From the NCBI GenBank assembly GCA_900473805.1, contig UCMS01000011.1:124001-188000 (forward strand): a stretch of 64,000 bases of DNA, written 5' to 3'. This DNA comes from Hyphomicrobiales bacterium. GTDB taxonomy: Bacteria; Pseudomonadota; Alphaproteobacteria; Rhizobiales; Rhizobiaceae. Shown in pieces: positions 35,821 through 44,889 of the stretch. Positions within the stretch are counted from its first letter, which is position 1. Each line of letters begins with the position of its first letter. The notes under the pieces were generated by a model. It searched no databases and was not told where the DNA came from. It saw only the letters and a list, made by a program, of their open reading frames with translations. The position numbers and the translations under genes are program-made.

Positions 35821-36698
35821 GGTGTACCTGCTTCGAATGGGACTTGAAGCGCACGCGCCAAAGCCTCGGCAAGATGAAGTGTCGAAAGACATCCCCCGAA
35901 CGGATAGAATTGCTGCATGGGCACGACGCGTCCTTCACGAACCGGGGGAAGCCGATGCCAGAGCTGGCTATCGCCCAGCGCCCTGTTCGTCTGCGGGGCA
36001 AGTGACGGGATCTCAATCTGCATGAAGACGGCATCGTCCAGCGCCATCAGCTGATCGAACCCGACCTGGATGAAACCATTGGCATTGGTTGGTCCCTGCC
36101 ACGCATTTCGCAGACCCAGACGGGTGACCACAGACCCGGGCATGCTGCCATTGCCGTAGACCATGGCGCGGCTGCCGCTCTGGTCCGGCAGCAAGATGCA
36201 AACCGGCCGCGCTGGTGAAACGGTGGCGGCAAGGCTCTGCATTCGCTGCTCTATGTTTGACAAGACGGCCTCGACCTGACTCAACGGAAGGCCCGCAGCG
36301 CGCCCGCACTGACGCAGAATGGCTGCCGCCCGCCCGTAGGCCTTATCGCCTGTCATCTCCTCGACAACCTCGACACGCGCGATCTCTTTCAGGCGTGGCG
36401 TCATGAACAGGCTTGCAGCGCCGATGAAAATGAGGTCCGGACGGAGCCTGTCCAGCAGTTCCAGATTGACTTCCCAGAAGGGCCCGATGTCGTGGGTCGC
36501 GACGGGCAAGACTTGCGGCATGCGTTGGTTATAGTAGCCAGTGTCGGCAACGGCGAGCGGCACGACCCCCAAGGCAAGAAGAGACTCGGCGGCAGCCCAA
36601 TCCACCGCGGCGATGCGCATTGCGTCTTTGGCAAGAACCGGCATCGAAGGCAGAGATGCGGCAAGGCTACCGGTGATGAAGAAGCGTCTGTTCAACAT
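35817..36698 (-). CDS. fhuD: ferric-siderophore binding protein (FhuD-like)
   Basis: Periplasmic class III binding protein of about 293 residues. The N-terminal signal NRRFFITGSLAASLPSMPVLA contains RRFF and is compatible with Tat export, which is common for FhuD proteins. The mature part starts RIAAVDWAAAESLLALGVVP, with LLDRLRPDLIFI typical of the family. It lies between the TonB receptor gene (44 bp upstream) and fhuB (4-bp overlap). Confidence 0.92.
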   Translation of the reverse strand: MLNRRFFITGSLAASLPSMPVLAKDAMRIAAVDWAAAESLLALGVVPLAVADTGYYNQRMPQVLPVATHDIGPFWEVNLELLDRLRPDLIFIGAASLFMTPRLKEIARVEVVEEMTGDKAYGRAAAILRQCGRAAGLPLSQVEAVLSNIEQRMQSLAATVSPARPVCILLPDQSGSRAMVYGNGSMPGSVVTRLGLRNAWQGPTNANGFIQVGFDQLMALDDAVFMQIEIPSLAPQTNRALGDSQLWHRLPPVREGRVVPMQQFYPFGGCLSTLHLAEALARALQVPFEAGTP

Positions 36699-36742
36699 GA
36701 CATTCGTTAAGGCGCGACCTTGCGGCCGCGCCTTCCCCAATC

Positions 36743-39163
36743 TCAAAAGTCGATGGTCAGTTTGCCCATAACGCGACGCCGATCGCCCTGATAGCAGGAG
36801 TAGCTCGCATCGCAGGTGGTGAAATACTTCTTGTCGAACAGGTTGGTCGCATTCACGGAGACCTTCGCTTGCTCGTTGATCTGGTAACTTGCCCCAAGGT
36901 CGATCAGTGTCCGGCCGGGGACCGAGAACGTGTTGGCATTGTTGCCATAGACCTTGCCGACATATCGAACGCCGGCCCCGACCGATGCGCCTTCCAGGAG
37001 GCCCGTCTCGAACGTGTAGTTCAACCAGGCCGAGGACTGCTGTTCCGGCACGAGCATCGGGCGCTTCCCGACATTGCCGGTCGCATCGCGTGTGATTTCC
37101 GCATCGGTGTATGTGTAGGAACCGACAAAATCCCAGCCGCCGCCGAGACTGACCTTGCCCTCGAATTCCAGACCGCGCGACGCGATCTCGCCCGTTGCCA
37201 CGGCAAAGCCGTTCGAGAGATAATTGAGAACATTCGTCTTCTCGATATCGAAATATGCGATCGTGAAGAGCCCATCAAAGCCCGTAGGCTGATATTTCAC
37301 GCCGACTTCCCATTGCCGGCCGTTGGATGGATCAAAGGTATTTCCGTTCTCATCCACGCCGCTGTTCGGAACGAAAGACTGGGAGTAGCTGATATAGGGG
37401 GCAAGACCAAACGAGGAGACGTAGCTCAGGCCAGCGCGACCGGAAAAGCTGCCGACATCAACATTGGTATCAGCACCGGTCAGGCGGTTATGGGTGTCCA
37501 AGTCGAGCCAGTCATACCGACCGCCCAGAGTTGCGACGAAGCCATCGCCGAATTTGATCTGGTCCTGAGCGTAGATGCCTGTTTGGCTGTAGCGCTCCGT
37601 ATAGCTGATTATAGGTGTCGTCGGCACCGGAACGGTGACGCCATAGACCGGCGTATAGGGGTTGAGTGATGGCGCAGATCCCTGAAAACGCTGAACGTCC
37701 GCATCAGACCAACTGTAGTCGATGCCGAACAGTGCCTGATGTGACAACGCCCCCGTCTCGAATTCCGCCAAGGCCTGGTTGTCGATCGTGAAGGCATCGA
37801 AGCTTTCGTCGAAATGTCGCGCGATACGATCAAGGCCCGACGCTCCGAGGCCGGACAGGAAAAGGTTGTCGAGCGTGAAGTCGACATGTCCGTACCGCGC
37901 GTTCTGGCGGAAGGTCCAGGTCTCATCGAAGCGATGCTCGAACTCATAGCCGATGCTTTGTTGCTCCTGGGTGCTCTGGTTGAAATTGGGATCGCCGAGA
38001 AGGATGTTCGTCGGCGTGAAAAGCATGATCGTGCCGCCGCTCTTATCCTTGAGCGCCTGACCGGTCACCGTCAGCGTTGTGTCCTCGTCGGGCTTCCAGG
38101 TCACAGCGGGCTGAATCATCAGCCGGTCGTCGCCGATATCCGCTCCGTTCGAGTATTCGAACTGGGTGTTGGCATTTCTGGCGACACCGATCACTCGGTA
38201 AAGAATGCTCTCGTCCTCATTGGCGGCGCCGCCAATATCGAACGCGGCCTGCTTGCGATCATGACTTCCGTACTGAAGCTCGATCTGGCGCACATCGGTT
38301 TCTGTCGGCTTCTTGGAGGTCTTGTTGACGATGCCACCGGCATCACTTTGTCCGTAAAGCGCCGAGGACGGCCCCCGCAAAACCTCGACGCTGTTCAGCG
38401 CGTAGGGATCGGTCCGGAAAAAGCTGTAGCTACTGGACACCTGCCGCAAACCGTCAAGGTAAGAGCTCGTGGCCTGGGCGTTGAAGCCACGCATCATGAT
38501 CCAATCATACCCCTTCGGATCGGGACCATAGGTTTCGATGGCAACACCCGGAACGTATCGTAGCGCCTCCGAGACACTTTGCGCATTCTGCGCTTGCAGT
38601 TGTTTGCGACCAACAACCGATACCGATTGCGGCACTTCGATCAGGGAAGCGCTGGCCTTCAACGCACCCAACGAGCGGGATGGGACGAATGTATCGACGC
38701 CGTTGCTCTCCCCCGCAACGAGGATCGGATCGAGCACGGTCGTTCCGCCAGCCGAAACACCCCCTGCATCCACCGCCTGCGGGTCGACGAGAGCCGCCGA
38801 GCCCGCTCCGCTGATCCGGACTGTAATACCCGTGCCCTGCACGAGTTGCTGCAACGCCGCCGACGGCGTAAGACTGCCGGAGACGGCGGCCGAGGTCTTG
38901 CCGGCTGCGAGTGCCGAGGAATAACTGATCTGCCAGCCGCTCTGACGAATGAAAGTGTTGATGGCAGCAGAGAGCGGCTGGGCGGGAATTTGGAAGCTGA
39001 CGGTTTCTGTCGCGTTTGTGACTACCCGCGCCTGCGCATGGGCGGCAGCCGGAAGAAGTCCCGCAACGCAGGCGAGAATGCTGGACGCCAGAAGCACCTT
39101 TGTTCTTTGACGGCGTCGCTCGTAGGCACCCATGTCGACACGTGAATTTTTCCCCGAAACCAT
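36743..39163 (-). CDS. TonB-dependent siderophore receptor with signalling (STN) domain
   Basis: Outer-membrane receptor of about 806 residues. It has a signal peptide (VLLASSILACVAGLLPAAAHA), then an STN domain (FQIPAQPLSAAINTFIRQSG) that contacts FecR. The TonB box region and plug follow (SASLIEVPQSVSVVGRKQ, VLRGPSSALYGQSDAGGIVN). The C-terminal barrel ends with aromatic Phe (RRRVMGKLTIDF). The start is taken at 39163; ATG 39133 is an alternative. With FecR and FecI next door it forms a FecA-type cell-surface signalling system switched on by its own ferric siderophore. Confidence 0.94.
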   Translation of the reverse strand: MVSGKNSRVDMGAYERRRQRTKVLLASSILACVAGLLPAAAHAQARVVTNATETVSFQIPAQPLSAAINTFIRQSGWQISYSSALAAGKTSAAVSGSLTPSAALQQLVQGTGITVRISGAGSAALVDPQAVDAGGVSAGGTTVLDPILVAGESNGVDTFVPSRSLGALKASASLIEVPQSVSVVGRKQLQAQNAQSVSEALRYVPGVAIETYGPDPKGYDWIMMRGFNAQATSSYLDGLRQVSSSYSFFRTDPYALNSVEVLRGPSSALYGQSDAGGIVNKTSKKPTETDVRQIELQYGSHDRKQAAFDIGGAANEDESILYRVIGVARNANTQFEYSNGADIGDDRLMIQPAVTWKPDEDTTLTVTGQALKDKSGGTIMLFTPTNILLGDPNFNQSTQEQQSIGYEFEHRFDETWTFRQNARYGHVDFTLDNLFLSGLGASGLDRIARHFDESFDAFTIDNQALAEFETGALSHQALFGIDYSWSDADVQRFQGSAPSLNPYTPVYGVTVPVPTTPIISYTERYSQTGIYAQDQIKFGDGFVATLGGRYDWLDLDTHNRLTGADTNVDVGSFSGRAGLSYVSSFGLAPYISYSQSFVPNSGVDENGNTFDPSNGRQWEVGVKYQPTGFDGLFTIAYFDIEKTNVLNYLSNGFAVATGEIASRGLEFEGKVSLGGGWDFVGSYTYTDAEITRDATGNVGKRPMLVPEQQSSAWLNYTFETGLLEGASVGAGVRYVGKVYGNNANTFSVPGRTLIDLGASYQINEQAKVSVNATNLFDKKYFTTCDASYSCYQGDRRRVMGKLTIDF

Positions 39164-39279
39164 GCTCGTCCAAACCCTCTGTAGCAGAACCTGAGGACAG
39201 ATGCGCGTCACGCGCGATCCAGCCCTTCTGTCAGCAAGGACGCAGCACGGTTTGCAAACCGGCAAAAAAAGTTGAAGAT

Positions 39280-40272
39280 TTAACGAAGGATTATAATGCC
39301 ACCCGGAATCCGATAGAATCCGACACCTGCTGCATCGGCAAGCGTCCTGAGTGCTCCCTCGACATCGTCCAGCCGATAATTGCCGGTGACAATCAGCCGG
39401 CTTACCCGCTCATCCGCCACCACGATGGGACCACGGTGGTAGCGGCGCAACTCATCAAGGACCGCGCCTAGGCTGGCGTTTTCAAAGATGATACGTCCCT
39501 CGCGCCAGGCAAGTGTGACGGTTGGGTCAGCCGCTCGCACGGACGAAACGGCGGTTGCCGTGATGCTGACAGCTTCACCTGGAGCAAGTTCGGCCTTGCC
39601 CTCACCATCGCACAGACAGAGAACCTGAACGCGACCTCTCTCCAGGACCACCTGATCCTCGTCATCACCGGCTCTGACCGAGAAGGCCGTGCCAAGAACC
39701 TGCACCTCACCATAATGACCGCTGACGGTAAACGGATGCGCAGGATCGTGAACGACGTCGAAAAAGGCTTCGCCACGCAGCAGGCGGACATGACGCCGGC
39801 CACCCTCAAAGTCTGTCGCCACGGCCGTGTCGGTATTCAGCACCATCATAGAGCCGTCAGGCAGAGGGACGGTTGTCTGGCTGCCGGTTGCGGTCCGGTA
39901 GTCCGCCTGGAAAGCAATTGTGAGCGCCGGATATTGCCAGATGCCGACGGCGAGCAGAACTGAGGCTGCGAGTGCCGCAGCTTGCAGTGGCCGGCGACGT
40001 GTCTTCGGCCGCAACAGCGCGCGCCGGTCGACAGGCAGTGTTTTCACCGCATTGAGGAAGGATTTCGAACTCCAGAGGATCTCGATACTACGGAATTCTA
40101 CCTCATGCCGAGAATCCTCTGCCAGCCATGCCTGGAGCGCAGCGTTTGTTGCCGCATCCGGCTCACCGTTGCGCAACCGGACAAACCAGTCGAGCGCCTG
40201 GTCCGCAATCGGATCTGCGGCGGTAGATCCGCCGCTCGTCCCATCCGTGTCGTGTGCGTTCTGGTGTCCCAC
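39280..40272 (-). CDS. fecR: FecR-family anti-sigma/signal relay protein
   Basis: 330 residues: N-terminal DUF4880-type sigma-binding region (ALDWFVRLRNGEPDAATNAA), a single transmembrane helix near residues 95-115 (LQAAALAASVLLAVGIW), then the periplasmic FecR domain (ATGSQTTVPLPDGSMMVLNT and VLGTAFSVR). It relays ligand occupancy of the STN-containing receptor across the inner membrane to the FecI-type sigma factor. It lies between both partners, as expected. Confidence 0.94.
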   Translation of the reverse strand: MGHQNAHDTDGTSGGSTAADPIADQALDWFVRLRNGEPDAATNAALQAWLAEDSRHEVEFRSIEILWSSKSFLNAVKTLPVDRRALLRPKTRRRPLQAAALAASVLLAVGIWQYPALTIAFQADYRTATGSQTTVPLPDGSMMVLNTDTAVATDFEGGRRHVRLLRGEAFFDVVHDPAHPFTVSGHYGEVQVLGTAFSVRAGDDEDQVVLERGRVQVLCLCDGEGKAELAPGEAVSITATAVSSVRAADPTVTLAWREGRIIFENASLGAVLDELRRYHRGPIVVADERVSRLIVTGNYRLDDVEGALRTLADAAGVGFYRIPGGIIILR

Positions 40273-40427
40273 TCAGGCGATCCGATCGAAACGTGTTTGC
40301 AGGGTCTTGTTACCTTGACGCGCGAGCAGGGCAAACCCGGAAAAATGCTTTCGACCGCGGCAAAACAGAAGCTTTGTCGCTGCAACCCCGTGGAGCTGGT
40401 GGTTCAAGGTAAGCGCCATTGTATTCC

Positions 40428-40943
40428 TTACTTCCGGTCCAGACGCGTCATCGCGTCCCGGCAATGAGCCATGGCAAGCTTCAGGTCGTTGAAGACTGTG
40501 CGTTCCGAAATACCGAGATGGTCAGCGATGCGGACATTCGACCACTCTTCGATGCGGCTCAGCACCAACACGGCCTGCGCGCGCTCCGGCAGGGCAGAAA
40601 GCGCCCTCTGGAACACACCGAAGGTCTGCTTCTCGATCAAAGCCTGTTCGAGAGAGGGGATATCAGCCGAGATACCAGCAAGCAGATGCTCGTCCAGCCC
40701 CTGCACTTCGGCGCCCGCCCGGGTCTTGCGGCGCCGCAGATGGTCCAGCGCAAGATTGCGGGCCGTCTGGTGAAGAAAACCCTCTATATGCTCGACTCGT
40801 CCGCTCTCCACCGCTTTGTGAGCGCGCAGAAAGGTCTCCTGTGCCAAATCTTCTGCCGTCTGCGGGTCGCGCACGATACGCATGACGGTCCACAGCAGGG
40901 AGCGCCGGTGGGCGGCAAAAATCGCGCTCAAAATGGCAGACAC
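40428..40943 (-). CDS. fecI: FecI-type ECF sigma factor
   Basis: 171-residue extracytoplasmic-function sigma factor. Region 2 contains MRIVRDPQTAEDLAQETFLR and region 4 contains LPERAQAVLVLSRIEEWSN followed by the recognition helix region RIADHLGISERTVFNDLKLA. It directs transcription of the fecR-receptor-fhuDBC block. It is the first gene of the minus-strand iron cluster, and iron control (Fur, RirA or Irr) would be expected in the region above its start. No certain box was found. Confidence 0.94.
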   Translation of the reverse strand: MSAILSAIFAAHRRSLLWTVMRIVRDPQTAEDLAQETFLRAHKAVESGRVEHIEGFLHQTARNLALDHLRRRKTRAGAEVQGLDEHLLAGISADIPSLEQALIEKQTFGVFQRALSALPERAQAVLVLSRIEEWSNVRIADHLGISERTVFNDLKLAMAHCRDAMTRLDRK

Positions 40944-41520
40944 GCAATCTGCCTCCCGCGCACTTGTTGCACCGCATCCGGGAGAGCAAAATTATCTCCT
41001 CGATGAAGTACCGTCCGCCATTTGAAACGCAACAGGGGCATTTGGCACTCAAAAATCCGTTCGTCGCCGTAAGTGTTCCCTTCCTAAATCGGCGGCCAAG
41101 ACCACGCAACATATAACTTGAGAAAACAATACAAGTTATTTCGCCGACAGTGAACAAGTGAAGGCAACGCGATGGAGCCTGAAATTCCGCGGCAGTGCAC
41201 CCACTGGCCTGATCGGTCTCTTTCGGCCCAGACGCTATAGGGACTGAATACCCGTCCAAAATGTTTCTCTAAACAATTGAAACCGGGAGCATTTGGCGTT
41301 CGCGGCTCATTGGTTCAGCATGATTGTAGGAGAATTTCGGAACTTTGGCGCAAATGGGACAGGGATGTCGAGTTTGTCAGAACACGAAACTGCCGAGGAT
41401 GCTTTGAACGCTAACACCTCGTCCCACGCCTGCCGACAGCGGCGCCGCCAACCAGCGACGCGCTCTGCACTTGCCGAGATCCCGGCCACGAGGCGGGACG
41501 TCGGCACGCGCTCCCCGACA
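40944..41520. other. intergenic region upstream of fecI with inverted repeat
   Basis: 577 bp between the fecI-type start and the amidohydrolase stop, with no convincing gene. It contains an inverted repeat ATAACTTG-N11-CAAGTTAT at 41113-41139, inside an AT-rich stretch about 170 bp upstream of fecI. This could be an operator for an iron regulator or the end of a transcript. The rest shows only shadow frames. Confidence 0.5.
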
Positions 41521-42981
41521 TCAGAGAGTGGTGTCGAGCGTCGGCAGGTTGGCCCGCTTGCGAATGGCTTCCTGAGCCCGCGCTGCCTTTTCAACGACGG
41601 CATGGACATCGACGCCGGTCAGCTTGCCCCCGCGTTTCCGGATTATTCCATCGATAATGACGGTGTCGACATTGGTGGGAACCGCATGCTGGACGATCTG
41701 GAACGCCGGATTCGTATTTGCGGCGGGCAGCATGTTAAGGTCATCGGTGCGGACGAGGATTACGTCCGCTCTCTTGCCCGGCGTCAGAGAGCCGATCTGA
41801 TCCGAAAGCCCCAACACATGAGCGCCGCTCAAGGTGCCAACACGAATGGCATCTCGATAGCTGAAGGCCCATTGTAGTCCCTTCTTGGCGATCCCCAGGA
41901 GGTCACCGGTCAGATTGTTTGCCTCAACCTGCTGGATACGGCCGGAATTGACCAGAGTTCTGAGATTGGCAAACGGATCGGCAGGCGACTGGCAAGTCAC
42001 ATCAATGCTGCAGCTGATATTGTCCAGATCCACGCCGCCCTGCAGCAAGGCGTAGACCGGCGGCAGTCCTGCGCCGATCATCGGATCAGTTGCAGGGCAA
42101 AGCGCGACCCCCAACTTCTTGCCGGCGATGAGGGCAACCGCTTCCGGCGCGATACCTGGACCATGTGTAAAGATGAATTCTGGTCCGATGAGATCGGGAA
42201 AAGCCATGAAGCTTCCATGATCGGTGATCGGCCGTAGGCCAAGTTGACGAGCCACCTGAACCTGCGGTTTGAAATGCTCGCCTGCACCATCCAGCGTCAT
42301 GCCGAGTCCAAGCCGGCCCTTTCCGTTGGCAGCAATCCAGTCCAGTGCGCGTTGAAGATCGGCAGCGGGGGTCGGCACGTTGCGAATGACCCCGGAATAA
42401 CTCAGTTTTGCGCGAATGCCGGTTTCCGCGAGTGCGGATAGCTCGGCTTCGACGTCATCATAATTCCGCAGGCCATGCGCCCAGTTGTGACAGGTCGTAA
42501 ACCCTGCATTGATGGCTTCTAACGCGGCATATTGAACGGCCGTGTGATGGTCTTCCACGCTGTAATGCGGAAGCAGGTCGTGGCGGTTGAAGTAATCCGT
42601 CGCGTCGTTGACAAGACCGCGCCAGATGCCATCCCACATGTGCCAATGGGTATCCACGAACCCAGGCATAACAATCATGTCGGTCGCATCAATGACCTCT
42701 GCGGCTGGTACATCGATCCGCTCGGCAACGGCAACGATTTCGCCGTCCTTGATATGAACGTCACCTTTGACCAAATCCTTCATGGCGGGATCGACAGGCA
42801 GCACATATCCGCCTCGGATGACGATCTCGCGGGCGGATTGGACTGGATCGGCAACGCCCTCCGCCGCTGCCTGTTTAGGCAGAGCCGCTGCAACAAACGG
42901 GCTGAGGAGACCGGCGCCTAAGGCTGCCAGGCTATGTCGACGCGTCATATTCATTTTCGGCATGTTGCAGTTTTCGCACAT
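41521..42981 (-). CDS. Tat-exported amidohydrolase-family enzyme
   Basis: Metal-dependent hydrolase of the ATZ/TRZ/guanine-deaminase branch, about 486 residues. Metal residues are visible as His-x-His in DTHWHMWDG, His in ITDHGSFM and FTHGPG, and the C-terminal GSLTPGKRADVILV. The N-terminus has a twin-arginine signal (TRRHSLAALGAGLL, cleavage near AAA-EG) preceded by an unusual MCENCNMPK start. The ATG at 42981 follows GGGGAGAG. A periplasmic deaminase or hydrolase is likely; substrate unknown. A NodD-like LysR gene lies just upstream on the same strand. Confidence 0.88.
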   Translation of the reverse strand: MCENCNMPKMNMTRRHSLAALGAGLLSPFVAAALPKQAAAEGVADPVQSAREIVIRGGYVLPVDPAMKDLVKGDVHIKDGEIVAVAERIDVPAAEVIDATDMIVMPGFVDTHWHMWDGIWRGLVNDATDYFNRHDLLPHYSVEDHHTAVQYAALEAINAGFTTCHNWAHGLRNYDDVEAELSALAETGIRAKLSYSGVIRNVPTPAADLQRALDWIAANGKGRLGLGMTLDGAGEHFKPQVQVARQLGLRPITDHGSFMAFPDLIGPEFIFTHGPGIAPEAVALIAGKKLGVALCPATDPMIGAGLPPVYALLQGGVDLDNISCSIDVTCQSPADPFANLRTLVNSGRIQQVEANNLTGDLLGIAKKGLQWAFSYRDAIRVGTLSGAHVLGLSDQIGSLTPGKRADVILVRTDDLNMLPAANTNPAFQIVQHAVPTNVDTVIIDGIIRKRGGKLTGVDVHAVVEKAARAQEAIRKRANLPTLDTTL

Positions 42982-43059
42982 GGCTGCTCTCTCCCCGCGA
43001 TGCTGTGTGGTCCTGTCGGGCAGAGGGGTAGCAGCCGGCAACGCCAGTGCTCAAATCGT

Positions 43060-44001
43060 TTACAGCGCGAGGCGGTATAAGCCGGACTTATACTGCCTCT
43101 CTTCGGCCTCAAGATGCTGCCTGATGGTGGTGCGCAACCAGTTGAGCCCTTGATCGGCATTGGCGCGCGAATGCCATTGCATGACGAGCCGAGCGGGCGG
43201 AATGAGAAAGGGGGGTTCAATCAGCTTCAGATCGGCAGAGGACATGTACAACTCGGCGGTCTTTCCCGGGAATGTGGCAAGACGCTCCGTGCCCGACAGG
43301 AAAAACGGCACGAGGGAAAAGTTATCCAGCTTCACGGATATGCGCCGCGTGAAGCCGTGGGCGGAAAACAAATGCTCGGGCAGATACGGCCGTTGAGAAG
43401 CGCCGACAAAAACCTCGACGTGGTCTGCTGCAGCATATTGCTCCAAGGTCAATGCGTCCGGCCCGAAGGTTTTGCGGCAGGCAATGACGCGATGATCCTC
43501 TTCGAGGAGCAGTTCTTTGGGATGGTTCGGTGAACAATGAACCTCTGGGGCGATGATCAAATCGACACGGCCGGCGTCCAGCCGCTCCAACAAGTCTCCG
43601 TGCGGCGTCGCAACGTCCAGGCAAAGATTGGGCGCGAGTTGAGAAATGTGCTGCAGCGCCTTTGCCAGAAATCCCGCAACGACCGTATCCGCGGCCAAAA
43701 GGCTGAAACTCCTGCTATCGACGCTCGGGTCAAACGACGGCTGAGTGATGATCGTCCGATCAATGGTCCGGAGCATCTCGGAAACCGGGATCGCCAGCGT
43801 TTGGGCCAAAGGTGAAAGAACGGATTTGCCGCTGCGGGTAATCAGCAAGGGGTCGCCGAAATACGCTCTGAGCCGCGCCAGCGAAGAACTCATCGCCGGC
43901 TGGGTAACATGAACGGCACTGGCTGCCCGTGAAACGTTCTGTGTCCTCAGCAACGCATCCAGAGCCACCAACAGATTGAGATCAAGCCCACGATATCTCA
44001 T
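43060..44001 (-). CDS. LysR-family regulator, NodD-like subfamily
   Basis: 313 residues. The N-terminal winged helix begins RYRGLDLNLLVALDALL and continues TQPAMSSSLARLRAYFGDPL, which closely resembles the NodD/LinR subgroup opening. The C-terminal effector domain follows. It lies 78 bp upstream of the amidohydrolase on the same strand, so it is the likely activator of that gene or part of one transcript. No nod genes or clear nod box are visible, so a symbiotic role should not be assumed. Confidence 0.9.
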   Translation of the reverse strand: MRYRGLDLNLLVALDALLRTQNVSRAASAVHVTQPAMSSSLARLRAYFGDPLLITRSGKSVLSPLAQTLAIPVSEMLRTIDRTIITQPSFDPSVDSRSFSLLAADTVVAGFLAKALQHISQLAPNLCLDVATPHGDLLERLDAGRVDLIIAPEVHCSPNHPKELLLEEDHRVIACRKTFGPDALTLEQYAAADHVEVFVGASQRPYLPEHLFSAHGFTRRISVKLDNFSLVPFFLSGTERLATFPGKTAELYMSSADLKLIEPPFLIPPARLVMQWHSRANADQGLNWLRTTIRQHLEAEERQYKSGLYRLAL

Positions 44002-44549
44002 TCCTCAAGGCCCCGGATTACAGAGAAATTGGGCAAGGAATACCGGGAAACGGCAACGTTTGGAGCATGGCAAATTAACCGCCTTAGCGCTTTCTGCCAC
44101 GAGGTATCCCATATCACACTCGTTGCTGGCGCGTTGCAGAAATACTGATAACCTGAGCCCCCCGCAATATCATTGCCCATGCGAAGCCTCTATTCCAATT
44201 CAACACGCAAACGAGTTGGCCCGCCATTAGAGGGCGCGTGGATTGAAGAACAAATCTGAGAGCTGGTTTATTTGAACTGGCATCGGGCTGTCCTCGCGTG
44301 GGAGGAGCTTTAGGGCGCCGGTTGCAGGTTTTTTGGTTGCTGGGGCCTGATTGCACGGAGACTTGCAAGAAAGGTGAACTCGCCGAGGTACCTAAGCTCA
44401 ACTGCCACCGTCCACCTTCCTCATGGCATGTCCTCTCGGTCTAATGCCAGACCCCAGAGAGACGGACGGGCATCAAATAGTCCGCCCGAAACTCCTTCGC
44501 GCAGAGCGCAGCATGCTTCCGAGCGACAAGGCCGAGGCAGGCGAATGGG
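44002..44549. other. intergenic stretch without recognisable gene
   Basis: 548 bp between the LysR start and the lsrG stop. The first 100 bp should carry the LysR promoter. The remainder contains only short frames on both strands with no family I recognise and no clear repeat or terminator. Confidence 0.5.
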
Positions 44550-44855
44550 TCACGCAGTCAGGAAATCTGCCATCTCCACATTGTAGAAAGTTTTCGTACG
44601 CGGACCTGAGATAATGGGATCGATACGACGGACGCATTCCTGATAATGAGCCGTCTTGCGATGCTCATCGAGCGCCTCTGCGGACTTGAACACCTCGTAA
44701 ATGACGAAGCGATGATCATCGTCTGGGTTGCGCAGCACGTCAAAACGAAGATTCCCCGGCTCGCGGCGGGTGCCTTCATAGTTGATCCGGAAGGCGTCGA
44801 GGAATTCGTCGATATGGCCTTGTTTGACGTTGATTGCGACCATTTGAATAAGCAT
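44550..44855 (-). CDS. lsrG: AI-2 processing protein LsrG (ABM domain)
   Basis: 101-residue antibiotic-biosynthesis-monooxygenase fold protein. It closely follows LsrG, with EPGNLRFDVLRNPDDDHRFV, YEVFKSAEALDEHRKTAHYQ and SGPRTKTFYN in the same order. LsrG isomerises phospho-AI-2 to the 3-hydroxy-2,4-pentadione phosphate form. It lies 34 bp after lsrK on the minus strand, the last gene of the lsrR-lsrK-lsrG operon. AGGACA precedes the start. Confidence 0.92.
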   Translation of the reverse strand: MLIQMVAINVKQGHIDEFLDAFRINYEGTRREPGNLRFDVLRNPDDDHRFVIYEVFKSAEALDEHRKTAHYQECVRRIDPIISGPRTKTFYNVEMADFLTA

Positions 44856-44889
44856 TGTCTATGTCCTACTTGTTGTTCAATTCAGAAAT

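Noticed and set aside
43060..44001. Calling the LysR gene nodD
   Set aside because: The N-terminus is NodD-like, but there are no nod genes or clear nod box nearby, and this subgroup includes many non-symbiotic regulators.
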